Under the pieces are notes generated by a model. The model searched no databases, was not told the origin of the DNA, and saw only the letters and a list, made by a program, of their open reading frames with translations. From positions 1 to 37,837 of the forward strand of contig CAKRQU010000018.1 in assembly GCA_934394585.1 (NCBI GenBank): a stretch of 37,837 bases of DNA, read 5' to 3'. The DNA is from an uncultured Eubacteriales bacterium (GTDB taxonomy: Bacteria; Bacillota; Clostridia; Oscillospirales; CAG-272). Positions 32,395 to 37,837 of the stretch are shown here, one piece after another. Positions within the stretch are counted from its first letter, which is position 1. Each line of letters begins with the position of its first letter. The position numbers and the translations under genes are program-made.

Positions 32395-32545
32395 TCTTTT
32401 TTCTTTGTGCAAAGAAATCAGCAATGTGCGAAGCGCGTTGCGCGGCTCCTTTGTGCAAGGGAATTAAGCAATGTGCGAAGCACGTTGCTTGGCTTCGCCG
32501 AGAAAGGGTCTGAGCTGGCATGGCGCAGCCATGACTGAGGGATTG
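32395..32545 (+). repeat. R2 hairpin-cluster repeat, copy 2
   Basis: This is nearly identical to 20712-20875 over its right ~100 nt. It has the hairpin with arms AAGCAATGTGC/GCACGTTGCTT at 32466-32490, GGC-TTC-GCC and CATGGC-GCA-GCCATG. The loop of the last hairpin differs from copy 1 (GCA against GTA) while its stem is unchanged. The orientation is the same as copy 1, although the neighbouring R1 is inverted, so R1 and R2 move or arise independently. Confidence 0.82.
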
Positions 32546-32555
32546 TTTTCTCTTT

Positions 32556-33183
32556 TCAAAAGTTACTTTTCTCTCACAAGAGAAACGAGGTGTACTTTTG
32601 CGTGACCAAAAGTATCAAAAGTCAAAAAGAGGAAGGCAACTCCTGTCTCGGCGACGCCGACACACACGCTGCGCGTATGTGTCAATTCCTCTTTTGAACT
32701 CCTTCTGTCGCCTCGCGGCGACTCGTGCGAACATACTGCCCAGACAGTCCGACCATAGACTAAGCCAAAAGCGCGGTTCAGACCCCCGCTTAACACAGAC
32801 TTTTGTCTGTGCAAATTTTGGTTTTAGCCGCCACAACTCGATGTCCATCAAGCCATGCTCGCATTGGTGGAGTTTTGGCTAAGATTGGGGTGTAGCTTTG
32901 GCTTCGGCGTAGCACCACCCACCCCGTCGAATCTGCTCGCTTTTTGCGGCGTACTATGTTCGCACGCGCGGTATGGCGGTAGTTTTGCGGAGAGATAGAC
33001 ATGAGTTTTTTTACTTTGCTATATATAGCACATACTTGCCGCGCATTACTTTTTGCGGCTGACTCGACGGGGTGCGAGGTAGTTTGCAAAGGAGGGCGAG
33101 GAGCCTTCCTTTGATGACTTTTGGTACTTTTCGTCAGTGAAAAGTACTCCACCCGTTTCCTTCGTAGAGGAAAGTAGCTTTTC
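32556..33183 (-). repeat. R1 structured repeat, copy C (complete, inverted)
   Basis: Terminal inverted repeats are AGTTACTTTTCTCTCACAAG...GCGTGACCAAAAG on the left and the matching inverse at 33110-33183. The long stem is 32930-32940 with 33064-33074, the GNRA hairpin 32707-32722, and the closing stem 32625-32634 with 32686-32695. The terminus-proximal hairpin CTCTCACAAGAG replaces CTCCTCCGCAGGAG of copy B, with pairing kept. It lies between the converging DUF896 and M23 genes. No frame is shared with other copies because of 1-2 nt indels. Confidence 0.88.
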
Positions 33184-33300
33184 TACGCTCTTGCGAAAAG
33201 CGCGATCGTATCGCGGGCGACCGCAGTCGCCCGCTTCTTTTCCGACTTTTCTTTTGAAGAAAAACAAAAAGCCGTCAGATGACCGACGACTTTTTGCTTT
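33184..33300. repeat. Hairpin modules to the right of R1 copy C
   Basis: GGGCGAC...GTCGCCC at 33216-33233 is the equivalent of the GGGCGGC/GCCGCCC hairpin beside copies B and D, with the changed base pair compensated. CTTTTCTTTTGAAGAAAAAC follows at 33248-33267. The remaining bases up to the M23 stop show nothing else. Confidence 0.6.
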
Positions 33301-33308
33301 TTTGCGGC

Positions 33309-34595
33309 TCACGGCAAATAATACAGCGGATTTACCCGCGTATATTTTCCCGTTTTGCTGTTATATACCCTTATTTCAAAATGCAGATGCGTACCCGCGA
33401 GCGGATTTGATGCGGTGGGCGCGGGACTTACTCTGCCCGTATTTCCCGATTCTCCTATGACCTGTCCCGCTGTCACCGTATCACCAACGGAAACAAATTT
33501 CGTTTTCAGATGCGCATAGTATGTGCGCATTCCGTTTTCATGCTCTATCACTACAAATGTACCGTAAGTCCACAGCATACTCGTATCCGTCGCGGGATTG
33601 AAATATCCCTCATTGTAAGCCATCACCACTCTGCCGCTCATGGCGGCAACGATGGCTTCGCCATACCATACGCCTATATCCATGCCGCCGTGACCACCGT
33701 TTCCGTAATATTGCGTTATACTGTAATTGCGCCCCGTATATTTGCCGACTTTTTCACCTGCCGTCAGATACGGCATGCGAAAATTTTCCGCCTCCGGAAC
33801 AGGCTCTTCATAAGTGCCTACGGCTGTTATTTCATTCACGGCAGGCGTGGTATTACGGGAAATGAGATTTTTTTCCGCTATTTCGCCGCGATAATATATT
33901 ATCTCGTAAACCTCTGTCACGCTTCCGTTTTTGCCTTCGCTTATCAGCTTTTCTTCGCCTTTTTGCAATGTGGGATCGTCGCGCCGCTCTGTTTTGTAAT
34001 ATAATGTTCCGGTTTCCGTAACGGTTTCGGTCACTACCGAAATTTTTGTGCCGATGACTACTATTTCGTCCCGAGCGGGGATTTCCGACGATTTTTGTGT
34101 GCTTCGGCTCACCGGCTCGCCGTTTATGTATACTACCGTCACGGTATAAGTGCAGCTGCCGTCACTGCCCGCCTGCAAAAGAAAAATTTCATCATCATAA
34201 TATTCGTCGCTGTACTGCGTGCGGCGCGTATAAGGGATATTTTCCGTTTCGGTATATGTAAAAATCTCGGGCGGAGCCTGTGTGGTCTGCGTTGTCTTTG
34301 CAGTTTGTGTTGCTTGAGTTGTTTGTGCGGTTTGTGTGGTTTGTGTGGTTTCTGCCGTTGTCGTCATGCTTGTTTCGGTGGGCAAATCCGTGCTCTGCAC
34401 GGTGGTTTCCGTCGTCTGCGTCGCGGGCATGGCGGTGCTCTGCGCGGTGAATTGCGACGTGGCGGCAATCTCGCGGGAAAGCGAAGGGCTTTTTTCCGTT
34501 TCCGTATCACACGATGTGGCGAGAATAACGGAAACGGCAAGTATAAAAAGAGAAAACAAAATAAAAAGGTGTTTTTTTACCTGTGGAAACTTCAT
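33309..34595 (-). CDS. Lipoprotein with two G5 domains and M23 peptidase domain
   Basis: This is probably a cell-wall hydrolase cleaving peptide cross-links of peptidoglycan outside the membrane. The 428-residue protein has a signal peptide with lipobox ATSC (Cys29). A Thr/Gln-rich spacer follows (about 45-108), then two G5-like beta domains (about 115-183 and 188-262). The C-terminal M23 domain has HGGMDIG (His302, Asp306) and HLHFE (His403, His405), all metal and catalytic residues present. The order signal-spacer-G5-G5-M23 is typical of clostridial wall enzymes. AAAGGA lies about 11 nt before the start. It has its own promoter. Confidence 0.93.
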   Translation of the reverse strand: MKFPQVKKHLFILFSLFILAVSVILATSCDTETEKSPSLSREIAATSQFTAQSTAMPATQTTETTVQSTDLPTETSMTTTAETTQTTQTAQTTQATQTAKTTQTTQAPPEIFTYTETENIPYTRRTQYSDEYYDDEIFLLQAGSDGSCTYTVTVVYINGEPVSRSTQKSSEIPARDEIVVIGTKISVVTETVTETGTLYYKTERRDDPTLQKGEEKLISEGKNGSVTEVYEIIYYRGEIAEKNLISRNTTPAVNEITAVGTYEEPVPEAENFRMPYLTAGEKVGKYTGRNYSITQYYGNGGHGGMDIGVWYGEAIVAAMSGRVVMAYNEGYFNPATDTSMLWTYGTFVVIEHENGMRTYYAHLKTKFVSVGDTVTAGQVIGESGNTGRVSPAPTASNPLAGTHLHFEIRVYNSKTGKYTRVNPLYYLP

Positions 34596-34644
34596 AAATA
34601 TAAATTCCTTTGCTTTGCCGTCGGTGACGATATTGTATATATGA

Positions 34645-34674
34645 ATTATACAATGGAAAAGACAGCATATTCAA
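34645..34674 (-). promoter_or_regulatory. Promoter of the M23 lipoprotein gene
   Basis: On the minus strand, TTGAAT (34669-34674) and TATAAT (34645-34650) have an 18-nt spacer, 50 nt upstream of the start. Confidence 0.78.
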
Positions 34675-34874
34675 TGGAAAAATTTACGGTAAATTGCATA
34701 ATAAGTAAAAATATATCCCTGAATATCCGAAAGTGAAACGTAAATGAGGAATAGGGAACATATTTCCATTTATGAGAATATTGTCGCAATAGCGCGGTAA
34801 AAGCGGAATGCATATAATGAAGCAGGGTGAAATATCCCTTATGACAATGTAATTTCCGGAGGATAATATATATT

Positions 34875-35738
34875 ATGGCAACTATTACAAACCAAGCCAC
34901 CGTAACGTATTCTTACGGCGGTACAAGTGCCGCCGCTTCTTCAAACGTAGCGGTGACAACTCTGACAGAGCCGATAACGGCATCAAAAACATCTCTCGGT
35001 TCGACTTATACCGAGGGAGATGAAATAACGTATATTCTTTCCGTTACAAACGGCAGTGCAGGTGCCGTTTCCGATATCACCGTGAGCGATAATCTCGGCA
35101 CGTATACGCTTGACACGGTGACGGTAACGCCGCTGCGTTATATCGGTCCCGCATATCTTTATATAAACGGGGTTTATAATACCGAGCTTACACCTGCCAT
35201 CACGGCAAATTCGATAAGCTTTACTCTGCCGTCTGTTCCCGCGGGAGCAAATGCTATAGTGATTTACCGTGCGGAAGTGAGAAATACGGCGCCGCTCGCG
35301 TCCGGTTCGACTATTACAAATACGGCTACATTCGCTTCCGCGGCGCTCGGCGAAAGCCTGAACGAAAGTAATACAGTGACAGTAGCGGATTATGCACGGC
35401 TGAATATAGTGAAATCCATGGCGCCCAATCCGGTAACGGGCGGAAGCCAGCTCACTTATACTTTTGCGATATACAATTACGGCAATGAAGATGCTGCCGA
35501 TGTAGTGCTCACGGACACATTTTCACCTGCGCCCACGGGCATATCCGTTTCCGTGAACGGAACTGCGGTATCCGCTTCGGATTATACCTATACGGGCGGC
35601 ACGCTCACTCTGCCCGCAGCCACGGGAACCTCTTATGAAATAACGGTGCCTGCGGCTACCTTTACCACAAATGCGGCGACAGGCGTCGTCACGGTCACTC
35701 CCGGTATCACTACCGTGGAAGTAACGGGAACGATATAA
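34875..35738 (+). CDS. DUF11-repeat protein without signal peptide
   Basis: The 287-residue protein begins MATITNQATVTYSYGGTSA and contains two DUF11-like beta repeats (about residues 30-165 and 170-285), rich in Thr, Ser and Val with almost no Lys or Cys. DUF11 domains normally occur in exported surface proteins, yet here there is no signal peptide, membrane segment, sortase motif or lipobox. Proteins with this start seem to recur in clostridia (from memory). The role is unknown; a spore or surface structure released by other means is speculative. GGAGG lies about 12 nt upstream. CATATAAT at 34810-34817 might be a sporulation-sigma -10, but the -35 is unclear. Confidence 0.82.
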   Translation: MATITNQATVTYSYGGTSAAASSNVAVTTLTEPITASKTSLGSTYTEGDEITYILSVTNGSAGAVSDITVSDNLGTYTLDTVTVTPLRYIGPAYLYINGVYNTELTPAITANSISFTLPSVPAGANAIVIYRAEVRNTAPLASGSTITNTATFASAALGESLNESNTVTVADYARLNIVKSMAPNPVTGGSQLTYTFAIYNYGNEDAADVVLTDTFSPAPTGISVSVNGTAVSASDYTYTGGTLTLPAATGTSYEITVPAATFTTNAATGVVTVTPGITTVEVTGTI

Positions 35739-35742
35739 AAGC

Positions 35743-35777
35743 AAAAAGGCGGGAGAAATTCCCGCTTTTTGTTTTTT
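35743..35777. terminator. Bidirectional terminator between DUF11 and PHP genes
   Basis: AAAAAGGCGGGA pairs with TCCCGCTTTTT around a GAAAT loop, with a T-run on the right and a T-rich tail on the minus strand. Confidence 0.88.
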
Positions 35778-35806
35778 TATTTAGAGGAAAATAACTTTCT
35801 GCGCTT

Positions 35807-36625
35807 TTAAAAGCGCACAAGCTCTTTCCTCCCGTCGCGCACGACGAGCAGGCGCGAAAATCCCAAAGAAGAAAGCATATCCATGCCTTCGCCGATGCTT
35901 TTGCCGAGATTTTGCGGTGAATGCGCGTCGCTTCCCATAGTGACGAGAGAACCGCCGACATCTTTATACAACCGGAAAAGCTCCTCATGCGGCATGGTAA
36001 AGCCATATCCGCGCCACAGCGTGGAAACATTCATTTCCAAAGCGATATCATGCTTTATCAATTTTTCGAAAAGTGCGGCGATTTTATCTCTGAAAGGCGA
36101 AAAATCAAATTTCATCCCGCTTATTGCCATATATCTGTTCTGATATGTCAGATGGGCAAGTGTGGTTATCGGGAAATCCGTCAGAGCAAACATTTCATCC
36201 AGCGTGCGATCAAAAAGCCCGTCGGCAAGCGGGAGCGGAATATTTTCAAAATTCATCATGCAAAAATCGGGGACTCCGCGCAGATTATGTATCGAACCTA
36301 TTATAAATTCATACGGATGTGATGAAAGTATTTTTTGCGTATAATCGGGATAATATGCCGGCTGCCCCAATTCTATTCCGCGCAAAACATTCAGCCTGCC
36401 GCGGAAAAATTCCTTTGCTTCCGACATTGCGGTCCATGCCGCATCGCGGTCATATGCGGGATATATCCCTTCCTTTTCACCATCCGTATCGCAATGATCC
36501 GTGATGGCTATATCCGTAAATCCCAGCTCGACGGCACGATTGCACAGCGCCATGACAAAAGAATCCGCCGCGCCGTCGTGTGAAAAAACAGAATGAGTAT
36601 GCATATCGCAAAATGCTTTTTTCAT
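35807..36625 (-). CDS. PHP-domain phosphatase, histidinol-phosphatase-like
   Basis: This 272-residue PHP-fold metal-dependent phosphatase has motifs DMHTHSVFSHDG (7-18), AITDHCDTD, LRGIELGQP, IIGSIHNL, TTLAHLT and MGSDAHSPQNLGK, the complete metal-ligand set. This matches HisK-type histidinol-phosphatases, which make histidinol. No other histidine genes are near, so another phosphoester substrate is possible. It is transcribed divergently from the TetR-type regulator, with about 160 nt between the starts. The ribosome site is a distant GAGG. Confidence 0.86.
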   Translation of the reverse strand: MKKAFCDMHTHSVFSHDGAADSFVMALCNRAVELGFTDIAITDHCDTDGEKEGIYPAYDRDAAWTAMSEAKEFFRGRLNVLRGIELGQPAYYPDYTQKILSSHPYEFIIGSIHNLRGVPDFCMMNFENIPLPLADGLFDRTLDEMFALTDFPITTLAHLTYQNRYMAISGMKFDFSPFRDKIAALFEKLIKHDIALEMNVSTLWRGYGFTMPHEELFRLYKDVGGSLVTMGSDAHSPQNLGKSIGEGMDMLSSLGFSRLLVVRDGRKELVRF

Positions 36626-36662
36626 ATCGGAAGAAACCTCGGTATTTTCGTTTTTTTCAGCA

Positions 36663-36701
36663 TATCACAAAAATACTTTTTTGTACAGGCATTTTGTGAT
36701 A
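36663..36701. promoter_or_regulatory. Inverted repeat in the PHP/TetR intergenic region
   Basis: TATCACAAAA (36663-36672) and TTTTGTGATA (36692-36701) are perfect 10-bp arms, 19 nt apart. The left arm overlaps a possible PHP -10 (TATGCT, minus strand). This is a candidate operator for the adjacent TetR-type regulator. Confidence 0.5.
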
Positions 36702-36715
36702 AAATTTATATGGAC

Positions 36716-36744
36716 TTTACGGTTTTTTTGTGGTAAAATATAAT
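36716..36744 (+). promoter_or_regulatory. Promoter of the TetR-type gene
   Basis: TTTACG (36716-36721) and TATAAT (36739-36744) have a 17-nt spacer, 40 nt before the TTG start. Confidence 0.78.
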
Positions 36745-36783
36745 TATCATATAAATCATCACTTTTTTCGGGAGGGGATATTT

Positions 36784-37344
36784 TTGCCTAATTTTACAAA
36801 ATCCGCCATAAAAGCTTCTTTTTTGAAATTGCTTTCGGAAAAGCCGCTGAATAAAATCAGCGTCCGTGATATTGTGGAAGATTGCGGCATAAACAGAAAT
36901 TCCTTTTATTATCATTATCGCGATATACCTACGCTAATGGGAGAAATAATCTCGGAAACGGTAAATTCTCTGATAATAAAATATCCCACTGTAAATTCGA
37001 TAGGTGAATGTCTTGATGTGGCGCTGGAATTTATGATGGAAAATAAAAAAGCGGTTTTTCATATTTACAATTCCGTCAGTCGCGATATATATGAAAAAGC
37101 CACTATGCGCCTGTGTGATTATACGGTGAGAACATATTTTTCCACGGTTTTCGGAAATGAAGCTATTTCCGAATCGGACAGAGAAATAATTATTTCGTTT
37201 TTCAAATGTACTGTTTACGGGCTGTCATTTGAGTGGCTGGAAAGCGGAATGAAACCCGAGCTTCAGAATCGTCTTGCCCGCATGACGGAATTGTGCCGCG
37301 GGCTTTCCGACGAGCTCATCCGCAGGAGCAAGGAAACATCGTGA
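36784..37344 (+). CDS. TetR/AcrR-family transcription regulator (TTG start)
   Basis: This 186-residue regulator has an N-terminal helix-turn-helix domain: FTKSAIKASFLKLLSEKPLN, then ISVRDIVEDCGINRNSFYYHYRDIPTL. The C-terminal helical domain of the DhaS/TetR_C type ends in ISFFKCTVYGLSFEWLESGM. The start is TTG with GGGAGG 8 nt upstream. An ATG at 36730 lies before the -10 box and is not usable. It is divergent from the PHP phosphatase and may control that gene, itself, or distant genes. The ligand is unknown. Confidence 0.88.
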   Translation: MPNFTKSAIKASFLKLLSEKPLNKISVRDIVEDCGINRNSFYYHYRDIPTLMGEIISETVNSLIIKYPTVNSIGECLDVALEFMMENKKAVFHIYNSVSRDIYEKATMRLCDYTVRTYFSTVFGNEAISESDREIIISFFKCTVYGLSFEWLESGMKPELQNRLARMTELCRGLSDELIRRSKETS

Positions 37345-37370
37345 GGTTCTCTTCCGGAAGAGGATAAGAG

Positions 37371-37400
37371 AAGCGGGCGGCACCTGCCGCCCGTATTCTT
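37371..37400 (+). terminator. Hairpin after the TetR-type gene, possible terminator
   Basis: GCGGGCGGC pairs with GCCGCCCGT around ACCT, followed by ATTCTTTTG. It is also a member of the hairpin module found beside R1 copies B and C, so its role as terminator is secondary or coincidental. Confidence 0.55.
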
Positions 37401-37452
37401 TTGTTCCTGCGGGGACGGGGTGTACTTTTTGAAAAAAGTATCAAAAAGTTAG
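37401..37452 (-). repeat. Solo R1 terminal-repeat fragment
   Basis: CCTGCGGGGACGGGGTGTAC followed by TTTTTGAAAAAAGTATCAAA matches the R1 terminal sequence and stands directly before the terminus of copy D. Confidence 0.6.
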
Positions 37453-37837
37453 TTTGTCCCCCGTGAGGGGACGAAGGCGTACTTTTGCGTGACCAAAAGT
37501 ACCAAAAGTCAAAAAGAGGAAAGTATTCCTCTTTTAAACACCTTCTGTCGCCTCGCGGCGACTCGTGCGAACATACTGCCCAGACAGTCCAACCGTAGAC
37601 GAAGCCGAAAGTATGGTTCAGACCCCCCGCTTAACACAGACTTTAGTCTGTGCAGATTTTAGCTTTAGCCGCCACGTTTCGATGTCCATCAAGTCATGCT
37701 TGCGTAGTCGGAGTTTAGTCTACAGTGGGAAGTGTAGCTTCAGCTTCGGCGTGGCACCATCCACCCCGTCGAATCTGCTCGCTTTTTGCGGCATACTTTG
37801 TTCGCACGCGCGGTATGGCGGTAGTTTCGCGGAGAGA
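37443..37837 (-). repeat. R1 structured repeat, copy D (inverted, cut by window edge)
   Basis: The left terminus AGTTAGTTTGTCCCC...GGGGACG...GCGTGACCAAAAG resembles copy C, with a different but fully paired hairpin (GTCCCC/GGGGAC). The closing stem AAAAGAGGAA (37512-37521) and TTCCTCTTTT (37526-37535) is joined by only four nt, while copies A-C hold 51-54 nt with two hairpins there. The GNRA hairpin is at 37547-37562. The 5' half of the long stem is seen at 37762-37772; its partner lies beyond the window. Confidence 0.85.

Overview
The window looks like a mid-GC chromosome segment from a Gram-positive, clostridia-like bacterium, possibly a gut Oscillospirales relative. The evidence is strong AGGAGG-type ribosome sites, TTGACA-N17-TATAAT promoters, a T-box leader before cysS, YrzB-like DUF1292 and YnzC-like DUF896 proteins, a WalJ-RlmH pair, frequent ATA isoleucine codons and lipoproteins with threonine-rich spacers. 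No phage, plasmid or CRISPR genes are visible. The taxonomic placement is inference.

Layout. 1-520 holds copy A of a large structured repeat (R1). 564-5552 (-) is an operon with its own promoter and terminator: YghO-like acetyltransferase, alpha/beta hydrolase, proB, proA, proC (proline synthesis). 5771-6979 (+) holds tRNA-Lys(UUU) and two paralogous lipoproteins. 7108-8432 (-) holds a GH27 alpha-galactosidase with a coupled small zinc-ribbon protein. 8538-8741 (+) is a rod-shaped small RNA, probably 6S-like, with its own terminator. 8797-13338 (-) holds DUF1292, pgsA, a GNAT acetyltransferase, rimO and cysS, the last behind a Cys T-box. pckA (-) and a ROK kinase-PAP2 pair (+) are divergent. 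A second divergent pair is an Lrp-like regulator (-) and a galactokinase-like gene (+), followed by a membrane protein, a WalJ-like hydrolase and rlmH.

20.70-21.60 kb is non-coding repeat mosaic (R2 plus R1 copy B). radC-uvrB-uvrA and a GH78-like rhamnosidase follow (+), from a promoter overlapped by a perfect palindrome, then ftsH, a cyclophilin and DUF896. 32.3-33.3 kb is a second repeat mosaic (R2 plus inverted R1 copy C). After it come a G5-G5-M23 lipoprotein (-), a DUF11 protein (+), a PHP phosphatase (-) and a TetR-type regulator (+). R1 copy D, inverted, runs off the right edge.

The genes are mostly housekeeping: proline, galactose and rhamnose use, gluconeogenesis, DNA repair, translation and envelope. 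The most unusual content is R1. It is a ~560-620 bp family, at least four copies in 38 kb, all in 3' intergenic space, with imperfect terminal inverted repeats, no conserved reading frame, and internal helices kept by compensatory changes. One copy has lost two sub-helices exactly at the junction while keeping the closing helix. This is either a non-autonomous mobile element or a repeated structured RNA, and I do not recognise it as a named family.
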